Shown one piece after another: positions 44,233 through 53,383 of a DNA stretch of 64,000 bases. The stretch is from assembly GCA_945861535.1 (NCBI GenBank), contig CAMAUZ010000005.1:116037-180036 (forward strand), given 5' to 3'. The stretch comes from Akkermansia muciniphila. Its GTDB lineage: Bacteria > Verrucomicrobiota > Verrucomicrobiia > Limisphaerales > BJHT01. Below the pieces are notes generated by a model. It saw only the letters and a list, made by a program, of their open reading frames with translations. It had not been told where the DNA came from and searched no databases. The position numbers were made by a program, and so were the translations under genes. Each line of letters opens with the position of its first letter. Positions within the stretch are counted from its first letter, which is position 1.

Positions 44233-44649
44233 TCAATCCTCGTCCGGCAGCATCACCGTGATCGCGGGCTGCGGGTCGTCCATGTCCAGCGGGCCGCACT
44301 CGGCGACCAGCTTGATGAGGCGCGGGCGCGCGGTGTCGGAGTTGCGGACATAGAGCGCGACCGGCAAGCGCCGCACGCCCGAGCGGGCGCGCAGGATCGC
44401 GTAGCGCAACATCCAGACAATATCCCACAGGCGTCCGGCTTCATCCTGGCCGGTGACACCGGGCGGGACGCTCACGTAGGCATCAAACACGCCCCGCGTG
44501 AGAAACACGGGAAACGTGATGCCCGCCTCGCGCGCGGTGCGGGTGACTTCAACCTGCCCGCCGTCGGCAACTGCCTGCGCGCGGGTGTAACTGTAAATGA
44601 CGGGGCCGAATGGGTCGGCGTCGTCGGTGTTGGTGTTGTGGGTGCTCAT
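44233..44649 (-). CDS. DUF6573-like protein (plasmid-type)
   Basis: 138 residues from the ATG at 44649. Family-like segments: DPFGPVIYSYTRAQAVADGG near the N-terminus, AREAGITFPVFLT, VPPGVTGQDEAGRLWDIVWM in the middle and PAITVMLPDED at the end. I know this pattern from small conserved proteins of conjugative plasmids and integrative elements; their function is not established to me. It is the distal gene of a four-gene minus-strand block facing the terminase. Confidence 0.75.
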   Translation of the reverse strand: MSTHNTNTDDADPFGPVIYSYTRAQAVADGGQVEVTRTAREAGITFPVFLTRGVFDAYVSVPPGVTGQDEAGRLWDIVWMLRYAILRARSGVRRLPVALYVRNSDTARPRLIKLVAECGPLDMDDPQPAITVMLPDED

Positions 44650-44653
44650 AGTT

Positions 44654-44869
44654 TTAACGGTTGAGGATGGGGAGTTCGGAATTGGGCGAAATGCGGACCA
44701 GCGCGGGTTTGGGTTGCAGGTGAACGCGCACGCCGCCAAGCGTGGTGAAGTCGCGCGGCGGCCGGGTGACGGCCACGACGGCGCTGGAGTCGGTCACGCG
44801 TAAAACGCGGCAGGTCTGGCCGTCGTAGGCGATCACGTCGCCCGCACGGAGGCGGAAAGGAGTGCTCAT
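44654..44869 (-). CDS. Small hypothetical protein
   Basis: 71 residues, beginning MSTPFRLRAGDVIAYDGQTC. A compact beta-rich domain (VIAYDGQTCRVLRV, AVVAVTRPP) reminiscent of small barrel folds; no function recognised. It ends 4 bases before the DUF6573-like gene start, so they are co-transcribed. Confidence 0.6.
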   Translation of the reverse strand: MSTPFRLRAGDVIAYDGQTCRVLRVTDSSAVVAVTRPPRDFTTLGGVRVHLQPKPALVRISPNSELPILNR

Positions 44870-44873
44870 AGCT

Positions 44874-45083
44874 TCAATGGTTGGTTGTCTGTGCTGAATG
44901 GGTGGTGAGTGAAAACAGCCCCGCCTGCGCCGCGCGCGCGCGTCGCCGGGCGTCCTCCGCCTCGGCGAGTTCACGGGCGACGCGCTCGCCGTCGAGCGTG
45001 GATTCCTGAAACAGGTTGAACGTGGCGGCGGTGAAGCCGAATTCGTGCTGCGGTATGTGCAAGCGGTGGCGGGGGCGTCTCAT
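44874..45083 (-). CDS. Small hypothetical protein
   Basis: 69 residues, starting MRRPRHRLHIPQHEFGFTAA. It contains FNLFQESTLDGERVARELAE and an Ala/Arg-rich helix, and looks cytoplasmic. No recognised family. Spacing of 4 bases to the next gene supports an operon (45505 to 44233). Confidence 0.5.
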   Translation of the reverse strand: MRRPRHRLHIPQHEFGFTAATFNLFQESTLDGERVARELAEAEDARRRARAAQAGLFSLTTHSAQTTNH

Positions 45084-45097
45084 GGTGTGATTTCCGC

Positions 45098-45505
45098 TCA
45101 AGCGGGTTGAAGGTCGGCGGGGTGCTGCGAGCCATACTTGGCGCGCGGGTCGTGGGGCGAACCGGTGGTGACAGCGCCGCAAGGGTGCTGCCACGCTTGG
45201 CGCTTGGGGTTCCAATGAAAGCCAAGCTCGGCCAGCGCCGCAGTAATCGCGGCGGGCTGCTTCTCGGTGAACTGAATCCAAACCCAACTGCCGACGACCT
45301 CGGCGAGGTCGTAAAAGCGCGGGGCTTCGGTGCGTAGGAGCGCGAGCAACTGCTGCGTGTGCAAGCTGCGGTTCGCCCGGCGGCGGGCGAAATCAATCGG
45401 GGTGGCAACGGGTCGGCTGCCCGATGCGGCGGGGTTTGCTTGGTGAGTGCTGGACTGGTCTCGGAGCCTTGGCGTTGATCCGGTGTGTTGTGAGGTAGTT
45501 TTCAT
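45098..45505 (-). CDS. Plasmid-type conserved hypothetical protein
   Basis: 135 residues. A low-complexity N-terminus (Ser/Thr/Gln-rich, 1-45) is followed by a conserved-looking core RFYDLAEVVGSWVWIQFTEK and ALAELGFHWNPKRQAWQHPC, which I have seen in small proteins of plasmids and mobile islands. Function unknown. First gene of the minus-strand block, so its promoter should lie near 45520, where the arm of a perfect 24-bp inverted repeat begins. Confidence 0.65.
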   Translation of the reverse strand: MKTTSQHTGSTPRLRDQSSTHQANPAASGSRPVATPIDFARRRANRSLHTQQLLALLRTEAPRFYDLAEVVGSWVWIQFTEKQPAAITAALAELGFHWNPKRQAWQHPCGAVTTGSPHDPRAKYGSQHPADLQPA

Positions 45506-45523
45506 GGCTTTTTTTTGGTGAGT

Positions 45524-45658
45524 GCCGTCCCGTTCCCATCGCCCTTCGATTAAGGTGAGCGCCTCGGGGCTTCCGGCGGGGAGTAGTCTTTAGAGGGGAC
45601 CCGCAACGGACGCCCCGATTCCCGGCGTGAACCAGAAGGGCGATGGGAACGGGACGGC
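45524..45658. repeat. Perfect 24-bp inverted repeat with an 87-bp loop
   Basis: The left arm 45524-45547 (gccgtcccgttcccatcgcc...) is the exact reverse complement of 45635-45658 (gaagggcgatgggaacggga...). It sits upstream of the minus-strand gene block. Confidence 0.85.
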
Positions 45659-47097
45659 CCTCAGCGCCGAGCAAAAAGAGCCTGAAAACCCGCTGCACCC
45701 TTGCGGAGCGCAGCCCCTAGGGGATGGGAGGGGCGAGCACTGGGAGGGGTGGGGGCGTGGGGAAGCGACCCCGCTCTGCTGTCTCCCGGTAGCGCAGTGG
45801 CAGGCGGCTGGCGGGACGGATGCCGGCGAGCCTGGCGCGGTCCCTGCCCCGCCGGGCGCGAGGGCGGGCTAGCAGGGACCGTGACAGGCGAGCCGATTTC
45901 CCGGCCACAAGGCGCGGTTATGTCTCACTCCACCGGGCCGCTGGAGGGGCAGGTTGGGGAGGGAGGAAGCGGCGGGGACCCGGCACCGGGGGTCCTGCGC
46001 GAGCGGGTGCCGGTGCGGGGGCGGGAGTGAACATAACCGCTCTTGTGGCTGGGAAATGGCGCAAGGCGGAGCCACAGGCGCGCAAGCATGAGCACCGTGG
46101 GCGGAGCCGTTCCGTCGTGCCAGCCGCCGAACGGAGCGAAGCTGAAGCCAGCGGGGTCGCGGTTCGATGTCCCCATGGTTCACGCGCCGCGGAGCGGGCG
46201 AGCGCAGCGAGTCAAAACTGTCCCCTGCCTGTCTCCGGTGGCTTCCGGTAGCGCACTGAAGCGGAACGAAAGCCGTCCGCTGCGGGCGAGCCTGCGAGGT
46301 CGCGGGCGGCGGCGCAGTGGAGCGCAAGGGAGCGAACGGAAACGCCGGAGTCAGGCCCCCTGCGGCGGCAGTCGGCGGTCCCTCCGCGCAGGCCCAGACG
46401 CGCAGGAACGAGCATCGTAGCCGGAGCGAGAGGGGGCCGCCGTCTGCCGCCGCCCGCGTGTCCGGGTCCCCGGTCGGCGGCGGGTGCGTCGGTCGCATTC
46501 GCCGCGTGGCATGGGTGGCAGCGGAGCGAGGCCGGCGCCGGGCCGTGCTCGCGGAGCGGTCCTCCGCCGGTCTCCGAAGCGGGACGGGCTGGAATGCAAT
46601 GCAGCGTTCGCGAAGGCGCGGTGCCGTAGCGGGCGCGCAATGGAGTGGAGGCATGGCCCGCGCCGGAGTCCGGCGCACCGGGCCAGGGCAGGTCCCGCGA
46701 TGGTGCGCGGTGCCGGTGGCACGCCCAGCGGTAGCGCCGTGCGAGCGCACGCTCGCGGGTCCTGCCCGGCCCTGCGTAAGCCCCTCTGCCGTCTGCGGCG
46801 GTGGGCCGGTCGGAACGCTTTGCTGACGACCGGTCCGCCGTTGGCCGCTGGTCTGAGAGCAGGCGGCAGACACGCGACTGTCTGTCTCCGGCGAGCGCGC
46901 AGCGCGAGCTCCGGTCCGTTCCGCGAGCCGCGTTAGCGGTGAGCAGTTCCCGCCGGACAGCGCGCGCTAGAGACGTCCACCAACCTACGATGTTGAGTTG
47001 CAACGAGCGTGTGGAACGTGGTGACGCGTTATCCGCGCGCGCTGTAGCGAAAGGGCCGCCGACACGGGCCGTTCAATAACCCATGATGGCGGCCCGG

Positions 47098-47132
47098 TGC
47101 CCGGCTAGTGCGCGCTTAGCGCACGCCGGGCA
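47098..47132. repeat. Strong two-part hairpin
   Basis: The outer stem TGCCCGGC/GCCGGGCA (8 bp) and inner stem GTGCGC/GCGCAC (6 bp), with loop gctta and a 2-base bulge, form a stable 35-base structure without a T-run. Confidence 0.8.
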
Positions 47133-47234
47133 TGAGCGTCCGGCGTCCGCGCGCGGGAGTGAGCGTTAAATGGGGGAGACGGTTCGCGGGGCGCGTTCGT
47201 GGCCGTTGAGCGCGGAGGAACGGAGCGCGAACTG

Positions 47235-47455
47235 ACGTTGTGTCGAGCAACGCGAACTGACCTTCGTGGGGCGTGGTTCGCGCGAGGGGCGTGGTTGTGG
47301 AGGGCGTGGTTGTCGTGGGCGTTGTGTGGTCGTGGTTCCTGCGAGGTGCGCTGGTGGAGTTGCGGGTTGCTCGTGGGATTGGTTGGGTCTGGGGTGGTTC
47401 GTGGGCGTGATTCGTGGGGCGTGGTTCGTGTGGGTGCCGTCACGTCCGCAACCTC
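47235..47455. repeat. G/T-rich imperfect tandem repeats
   Basis: Degenerate repeats of a gggcgtggttcgtg word (near 47268, 47288, 47307, 47323 and 47419), with very little C on the plus strand for about 200 bases. Just after it, at 47455-47505, is a ctcccgccgcgggagga palindrome of the dispersed ccctctcc-type repeat. Confidence 0.65.
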
Positions 47456-47641
47456 CGTCTCTCTCGCCTCCCGCCGCGGGAGGAGAGGGCCGGGAGAGGA
47501 GGTTCGTCCCTTCGATGACCGACAACTATTTCTCGGTCGTTGGTGCCTCCGTGCGCGTGGATTCGCGGTCGTGCGTGGGGTCCGGTGATTTTGGTCTGCG
47601 CGGGTTTGACACCGTGCGGGCGTTGCTCTACGGGGTCGTCC

Positions 47642-49146
47642 ATGCCAGTGAATTCAACGCATTCCGATTACGACGAAAATCTCGCTGCCTGGTTGCGCAT
47701 CCGGGACGTGTTGGCGGGCGACCGCGCCATCAAGCGCGGTGGCGAGAAGTATGTTGCCCGCCTCGATTCGCAGAGTGACGACGAGTTCCTCGCCTACGTC
47801 GAACGGGGGTTCTTCTACAACGCCACCGCCCGCACCGTGTCCGGTTTCGTGGGCATGATCTTCCGTCGTCCGACCGTGTTGCAACTCCCCGACCCGTCGT
47901 CGGTCCTGCACCCCGTGTTACAAACCTTCGTCAACGACGTGGACCTCCTCGGCACCACCCTCGACAGTTACGCCAAACACCTCGTTACCGAGGTCGTGTC
48001 CGTCGGTCGCGGTGGGACGCTCGTGGACTGGCGCGATGCCCCCGAGCACCGTGCCTACCTCTCCCGCTACTCCGCCGAGTCGATTCTGAACTGGCGCGAG
48101 TCCCGCCTCGAGGGACAGGTCAAGTTGAGTCTGGTGGTGGTTTCAGAAAATGCACCGGGGGTGTCGAAAACGGGGGACCCCTTTCTGGCGGAGGACATTC
48201 CTCAATTGCGCGTCCTCCAGCTCGTCCCCGCCACCGACCCCGCGACGCAGAAAGTCACGCACACTTACCAAGTCGAACTCTGGCAGCTCCAATCCGCCGC
48301 CAAGGGAAAGAAGCAAAAGGAATGGCAGCTCGTCTCCACCGTCACGCCCCTGCGCCTCGGCAAACCGCTCACCAGCATCCCGTTTGTGTTTCATGGCGAG
48401 GAAAACTCGCGCCCCGATGTGGGCAAATCCCCCATCGAAGACCTCGTGGCTGCCAACCTCGATCACTACCGCCTGAACATTGATTACAAACACGGGATGC
48501 ACTTCACCGCCCTCCCCACCGCCTTCGTCACCGGGTTCGACAAGAACTCGCAGCTCCGCATCGGGTCCACGACCGCATGGGTTACGGACATCCCCGGCGC
48601 GACGGCGTCTTCCTGGAGTTCAAGGGCGAGGGCCTCTCGACCTTTGAACGTGCCCTCGACCGCGCGGAACGCCTCCTCGCCGTGCTCGGCTCGCGCCTGC
48701 TGGAAAGCCAGCGCCGCGTGTCCGAAAGCGCCGAAGCCCTCACCATCCGCCAAGTGGGCGAGAGCAGCATCATCGCGGGCATTTCCGCCTCCGTCACCGC
48801 CTCGCTGAACAGCGTCCTGCGCTGGGTCTATTGGTGGCACTCGACCGAAGCGACCCCGCAAGCCATCACCGCCGCCCACCTCCGCTACGAACTCAACACC
48901 GACTTCGATTCGGCGATGCTCACGTCGCACGAAATCCAGTCCCTCGTCGCCGCGTGGCAGGCCGGCGCCATCAGCCGCGACACCCTCCTGCACAACCTCC
49001 GCACCGGTGAAATCCTCCCTCCCGCACGGACGAATGAGCAGGAGGTGGAGTTGATTCGGCGGGAACCGTCACTGGGAAATTCTACGGAAGCGCACACGGG
49101 TTCAAACGGTGATCCGCTGGCAACCCGGCACACCACGGTTTTGTGA
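47642..49146 (+). pseudogene. Phage portal-like protein (DUF4055 type) with a frameshift
   Basis: The first frame runs from the ATG at 47642 (MPVNSTHSDYDENLAAW) with portal-like segments (FLAYVERGFFYNATARTV, FVFHGEENSRPDVGKSPIED, LDHYRLNIDYKHGMHF) to about TDIPG at 48590. The homologous continuation (DGVFLEFKGEGLSTFERAL, LAVLGSRLLE) is in the -1 frame from about 48601 to the TGA at 49146. A single-base loss explains this. No canonical X-XXY-YYZ slippery heptamer is present. Intact, it would be about 500 residues and form the dodecameric DNA portal of the capsid. Confidence 0.75.
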
Positions 49147-49188
49147 AGAGGCTTGACAGGCGGAGATAGAGGCGGACAATTGCGGACA

Positions 49189-50025
49189 ATGAATCCGCAG
49201 AGACAGCGTTTCTCCTTGAACCGCCCGAAGCCCAAGAAGGAATTCAGTGACCCCATCCTGACTGAACTGGAAGGTTGCACCGCAATGGGGATGGAAAAGG
49301 ATGCCCTCGGCTTGGCAAATCGGATTCTCGGAAAACCTGCGATCAATGGCGCTCAGTTTGCCGCTGCGGTGGAAACTCTCTTGACGATGGATTCACGCTT
49401 GAAGCCACGGCGGAAGGTTGTCGCGCGAGCCTACAATCGGTTGAGCGGAAAAGCCCAACGAAGCGTGAGATATTGGGTGCTTTCATTCTACCATTCGGCG
49501 GGTGATTACGCAACCGCCCACCAATTCGTGCCCAAGCGCTTCAATGGTCCAAACGGTTTGTTTGAACTGGCGTGGGCGTGGGACATTTGGAGCGCAATGA
49601 ATGATGAGAAGTCCTTGGCGAAGCATTTTCCAACCCTTGTAACCGCCGCGTCCAACGCTGAACACCCGTACACCCGAGGTTTGCTTCTCGCCTGTCTCGG
49701 CGACTACTGTGTCCGAACCGCGCAATGGCGGTTGGCGGTTGAGTTTTACCAGCTTATCCCTATCGAGTCCGCCAACACCCAGCAGGCCATCCTTGGCCCG
49801 CTGTTTGCGCGGTCGGGTGAACTGCTTGCGGCATGTAACACGGCACGCGAAGCTCTCAGTCGTTTCAAGAGTTACCATGACCCGGAGCTTGAAGTTATCT
49901 TGCCGGGGAACTTGCGCTCCCAGCATCTCGAAATCGAAAGACAATTAGACGTGATGGAAAGTGGTTTGAAACGGTTAATTGAAAAAAGGGGGTTGAAACA
50001 AATGGATGAACATCAACCAGACTGA
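49189..50025 (+). CDS. Hypothetical helical-repeat protein, cassette partner 1
   Basis: 278 residues from the ATG at 49189 (MNPQRQRFSLN). The middle is alpha-helical and TPR-like (VARAYNRLSGKAQRSVRYWV, AEHPYTRGLLLACLGDYC, WRLAVEFYQLIPIES). No catalytic motif recognised. It lies between portal and scaffold genes and has clearly lower GC than the surrounding phage genes. With the nuclease-like gene 67 bases downstream it forms a cassette. A role as regulator or partner of that nuclease is inferred from context. Confidence 0.65.
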   Translation: MNPQRQRFSLNRPKPKKEFSDPILTELEGCTAMGMEKDALGLANRILGKPAINGAQFAAAVETLLTMDSRLKPRRKVVARAYNRLSGKAQRSVRYWVLSFYHSAGDYATAHQFVPKRFNGPNGLFELAWAWDIWSAMNDEKSLAKHFPTLVTAASNAEHPYTRGLLLACLGDYCVRTAQWRLAVEFYQLIPIESANTQQAILGPLFARSGELLAACNTAREALSRFKSYHDPELEVILPGNLRSQHLEIERQLDVMESGLKRLIEKRGLKQMDEHQPD

Positions 50026-50092
50026 TTATTTTACCGGACGAATTAGGCTCAACACATAAACTTCGATCAATATCACAGCACCCGATTGACCC

Positions 50093-51271
50093 GTGAACGA
50101 CCCAACCCCTAATCTTTTCACCGCTCTGTTTGACTTCCGTCCACGAGGCAGTCACACCCCCGAGGAGAACTTTCTCAGCGAAGCCTTCGCTTACGTGTTG
50201 AAGACCTCTAAATCTGCGTGTGACGAATGGCTATCGGAAGTGCTCAAACGCAAGGTAACCGTTAGACAATGCAATATTACTACTCGTAAGCGAGAGAAGT
50301 TGCGGGACGGGAAAAATGTTTTCCCCGATATGCTGATCGAAGCCACGCTTTCGGATGACACCTCGGAAAAGATATATTGCGAACATAAATGGCGCGCGCC
50401 GTGTGACTCTGGACAACTTATCGACTACTACAAAGTCGCCAAAGAGAAAAACGCTCATGCGCGAATTGTGTTTATTGGATCGAATTTAGAGCAGCGGCGG
50501 ATTGCGAGAAACATCACCTTTGGACCGGAGAAAGCGCCGCTAGACGCATGTTTTTTATGGGAAGATGTTTACCGGACTTTGGAGATCGTCAAACACAAGG
50601 ACGAAATATTCCGCCAATTTCTTGAATTTATGAAAACCCACGCGCTAAACCCTGGGGAACCCATCTCGTCCGCTGGGCTGATTGCCCTGCCTGAAGCTGC
50701 AAGGGCAACGCGGAGCCTCCGTCGCGCAGCGGAGCGGTTAGCGCAGATGAACTGGAATATCATTCCAAGGCGTTACGGATCAATTCCGGGGATTAATTAC
50801 GGAAAATGGGGTGTCACCAACCTAACATTTTCGACAGCGGGCTGGCTTCCGGGTGTGGATTTCGGTTTCCTCGTTGACACGACTCAAGGCTATGAAGTTG
50901 CCCTCACAAAACCTTCGAAGGGCATCGACCTGATGCTTCGCATCGCGTCGCACAAGGATCGGTTGGAGTCTGATGAGATGGCGCCGGTTCGAGCGATTCT
51001 TTTGAAAAAGTTACCTCATTTAAAAGAAACCTCCGACAGTGCCTTGATCTGGAGACAAGAAGGTAATGGATGTCCGTATTCGCTGCTTATAGTTCAAAAA
51101 TGCCTCGCTGATGTTATCGGGACCCGGGAGAGAGACAGTGATCAGATTGAGGCGATGTATCAAATACTGCATGATTGGCTTACGATTCTATTTTCCGATG
51201 GCACGCTTGATACGGCACTCATCGCAGCGGGGTTAAATGGTGAGGCAAACGCCGCTGACACAGTCATCTAA
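50093..51271 (+). CDS. PD-(D/E)XK nuclease-like protein, cassette partner 2
   Basis: 392 residues from a GTG at 50093. The N-terminus NLFTALFDFRPRG...TPEENFLSEAFAYVL resembles the PDDEXK_4-type nuclease-superfamily proteins of mobile elements. The putative catalytic set is FPDMLIEATL (Asp) followed by KIYCEHKWRA (E-x-K), then SGQLIDYYKVAK as the downstream helix. The C-terminal 200 residues (GYEVALTKPSKGIDLMLR ...) are of unknown fold. Low GC and location inside the head-gene block suggest acquired defence or moron DNA. Confidence 0.7.
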   Translation: MNDPTPNLFTALFDFRPRGSHTPEENFLSEAFAYVLKTSKSACDEWLSEVLKRKVTVRQCNITTRKREKLRDGKNVFPDMLIEATLSDDTSEKIYCEHKWRAPCDSGQLIDYYKVAKEKNAHARIVFIGSNLEQRRIARNITFGPEKAPLDACFLWEDVYRTLEIVKHKDEIFRQFLEFMKTHALNPGEPISSAGLIALPEAARATRSLRRAAERLAQMNWNIIPRRYGSIPGINYGKWGVTNLTFSTAGWLPGVDFGFLVDTTQGYEVALTKPSKGIDLMLRIASHKDRLESDEMAPVRAILLKKLPHLKETSDSALIWRQEGNGCPYSLLIVQKCLADVIGTRERDSDQIEAMYQILHDWLTILFSDGTLDTALIAAGLNGEANAADTVI

Positions 51272-51572
51272 TCGGCGAGTATAGCGGCCAGTTTTTGATT
51301 GTGGGCAATGGCCCGGCGCTCGCACCTCTCCCATATCGCCGGCACACTTCTAAATGGAGCATCGGGACGCGGCTGATCACAACCGATCGAACCGGAACGG
51401 ACAAAAAATCTCGTGTCCCAACCCCCGCTCAAAACCCCTTTCACCTCCCTTCGCAAACTTGCGTCAAAACAGCATTCCGACCGATAAAATCAATGGTTTT
51501 GCCCGTTTCTGGCCTTGACGATTCGCCCAGTTCACACGTTCATGGACGCACGCTCTGCGGAGCGTTGCGACC
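51272..51572. other. Spacer before the scaffold gene
   Basis: About 300 bases of mixed composition, marking the right edge of the low-GC cassette. A 62-codon minus-strand frame (51456-51268) ends exactly opposite the nuclease stop; I cannot support it as a gene. No clear promoter or terminator. Confidence 0.4.
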
Positions 51573-52343
51573 ATGCCACTGAAATTCAAATACGCCGCGA
51601 AGGAAGAAGTTCCCGCCGAACACCTCGGCCTCTATGTCGAGCGCGACGGCGCGTTCGTGTTGGACGCCGAGGGCGCGGTGGAGAAGTCCAAGGTGGACGA
51701 GTTCCGCACGAACAACGTCGCGCTCAAGCGCCAACTCGACAGCCTCACCGCGAGGTATGAAGGGATTGATCCCGACGCGGTGAAGCAGTTGCTCGCCGAG
51801 AAGGCGAAGCTCGAAGAGCAGAAGCTGGTGAAGGATGGCGAGGTCGAGAAGCTCGTCGAGAAACGCACCAAGACCGCGCTGGCTGAACTGGAGAAGCGTC
51901 TGCACCACTCCGAGCAGCAGGCCGCAACCCTGAGCGCGCAACTGCTGGAAAAGGAACTCGAACGCCACGTCGTCGAGACGGCGACCAAGCTCGGCCTGCG
52001 GCCCTCGGCCATCCCCGACATCAAGGCGCGTTCCCGCGCCGTGTTCAAGGTCGTCGGGGGGCAGGTTGCCGCCGTCGAGGCGGACGGCCAGACGCCCGTC
52101 TGCGGCGCGGACGGCGTGACTCCTTTGACTTTCGACGAGTGGGTGACACGGCAGGTGGCCGAGGCACCCCATTTGTTTGAATCCAACGCCGGCGGCGGGG
52201 CCGTCGGCAACGGCTCCGGTGGGGTCGGTCAACGTTCGGGCAGAAACCCTTTCCGGCGCGGGCCGGACTGGAATCTGACCGAGCAAATGCGGTTGCAACG
52301 AACCGACCCCAAACTCGCCGACCGCCTCCGCGCATCGGCCTGA
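51573..52343 (+). CDS. Phage scaffolding protein
   Basis: 256 residues. A short N-terminal domain (KFKYAAKEEVPAEHLGLYVE) is followed by a long charged coiled coil (about 45-135, LKRQLDSLTARYEG, AEKAKLEEQKLVKDGEVEKL, ALAELEKRLHHSEQQ), the usual form of capsid scaffold proteins. The C-terminus is Gly/Arg-rich. Immediately upstream of the coat protein gene (25 bases), as in many tailed phages. It guides prohead assembly. Confidence 0.8.
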   Translation: MPLKFKYAAKEEVPAEHLGLYVERDGAFVLDAEGAVEKSKVDEFRTNNVALKRQLDSLTARYEGIDPDAVKQLLAEKAKLEEQKLVKDGEVEKLVEKRTKTALAELEKRLHHSEQQAATLSAQLLEKELERHVVETATKLGLRPSAIPDIKARSRAVFKVVGGQVAAVEADGQTPVCGADGVTPLTFDEWVTRQVAEAPHLFESNAGGGAVGNGSGGVGQRSGRNPFRRGPDWNLTEQMRLQRTDPKLADRLRASA

Positions 52344-52368
52344 CGGGTCAAAACCGGAACCCTAGTTT

Positions 52369-53379
52369 ATGGCCAAAACTGCCGTCGCCGACATCATCGT
52401 CCCCCTTGAGTTCGAGAAATACGCCATTGAGCGCACCGCCGAATTGTCCGCCTTCGGGCAATGCGGCATCATTGAATCCGCCCCTGAGTTCGACGCGCTC
52501 GCGTCCGCGGGCGGGCGTGAAATTAAGATGCCGTTTTGGCGGGATCTGACCGCCACGCGGCAGCTCCTCAGCGACTCGGGCACCCTCACCGTGAACAAGA
52601 TCACGTCCGAACAGGACGTGGCGCGGCTGCACAACGACGCGCAGGTCTGGTCGGTGAACCACCTCGCCAAAGTCATCGCGGGCGACGACCCGATGCAGGC
52701 CATCGTCGATCTGGTCGGCGAGTATTGGGCGCGCACCGACCAGGGGCTGCTCGTGTCGAGCCTCAAGGGCATGTTCGCCGCCGGTTCGCTGTCTGGCAAC
52801 TTGCTCGCCATTCATTCCGAAACCGTGGCCGGTCAAAGCGCGGCTACGCGCCTCAACGGTGCGACCTTCGTGGACGCCTGTGCGAAGCTCGGCGACCGCG
52901 CCGACCGCCTGACCGCCGTGGCAATGCACTCGGCCACGGAAGCCACGTTGCGCAAGCTCGACCTGATCGACTTCATCCCCGACAGCGAGGGCAAGGCGAT
53001 GCTGCGGACCTTTCAAGGCCGGCGCGTCGTCGTCGATGACAACCTGCCGACGCGCGCCGGCACGACCGACGGCACGGTGTACACGAGCTACCTGTTCGGG
53101 CAGGGCGCGTTCGCCAAGGGTTCGTGCGCGCTGGATGCCCAGCCGCTGCAAGGCGGCTTCGGCACCGAAGGCGTCGAGCTGGCGCGCGTGCCGCTGGACA
53201 GCGACACGGTGCTCATCAACCGCCGCCGCTACGTGCTGCACCCGCGCGGCGTAAAGTTCAACTCGGCGACCGTGGCCGGTGATTCACCGACCAACGCGGA
53301 ACTGGAACTCGCGGCCAACTGGACGCGCGTGTGGGAGAACAAAAACGTCCGCATCGTGGCCGTCACCCACAACAACTGA
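52369..53379 (+). CDS. Major capsid protein
   Basis: 336 residues. Features of HK97-fold coat proteins lacking a prodomain: an N-terminal FEKYAIERTAELSAFGQCGI helix, the WSVNHLAKVIAGDDPMQAI spine-helix region, TAVAMHSATEATLRKLDLID, and FQGRRVVVDDNLPTRAGT followed by YTSYLFGQGAFA. The order scaffold, coat, then small connector genes supports it. Forms the icosahedral shell. Confidence 0.88.
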   Translation: MAKTAVADIIVPLEFEKYAIERTAELSAFGQCGIIESAPEFDALASAGGREIKMPFWRDLTATRQLLSDSGTLTVNKITSEQDVARLHNDAQVWSVNHLAKVIAGDDPMQAIVDLVGEYWARTDQGLLVSSLKGMFAAGSLSGNLLAIHSETVAGQSAATRLNGATFVDACAKLGDRADRLTAVAMHSATEATLRKLDLIDFIPDSEGKAMLRTFQGRRVVVDDNLPTRAGTTDGTVYTSYLFGQGAFAKGSCALDAQPLQGGFGTEGVELARVPLDSDTVLINRRRYVLHPRGVKFNSATVAGDSPTNAELELAANWTRVWENKNVRIVAVTHNN

Positions 53380-53383
53380 GCGC

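Larger units (their letters stand above)
45506..47641. other. 2.1-kb ORF-poor, strongly self-complementary region
   Basis: No frame on either strand gives protein-like sequence: the long open frames are Arg/Ala/Pro-rich and mutually overlapping. Instead there are nested inverted repeats: 45838-45847 with 45872-45881, 45896-45922 with 46032-46057 (gccacaag core), 47053-47060 with 47088-47095, and the hairpin at 47098. The word ctgtctcc plus ggtagcgca or a variant recurs near 45779, 46229 and 46882. This could be a large structured RNA, a replication or transfer region, or a graveyard of palindromes. Confidence 0.55.

Noticed and set aside
45869..47003. Long minus-strand open frames of 334 and 263 codons
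   Set aside because: Arg/Ala/Pro-rich translations with no domain-like pattern, overlapping each other and plus-strand frames; high-GC artefacts over inverted repeats.
48570..48610. Programmed -1 frameshift in the portal gene
   Set aside because: No X-XXY-YYZ heptamer or downstream stem matching the shift point; portal genes are not known to use one, so a simple indel is preferred.
51268..51456. 62-codon minus-strand frame opposite the nuclease gene's end
   Set aside because: Short, no recognised pattern and no ribosome-binding site; could not be supported as a gene.
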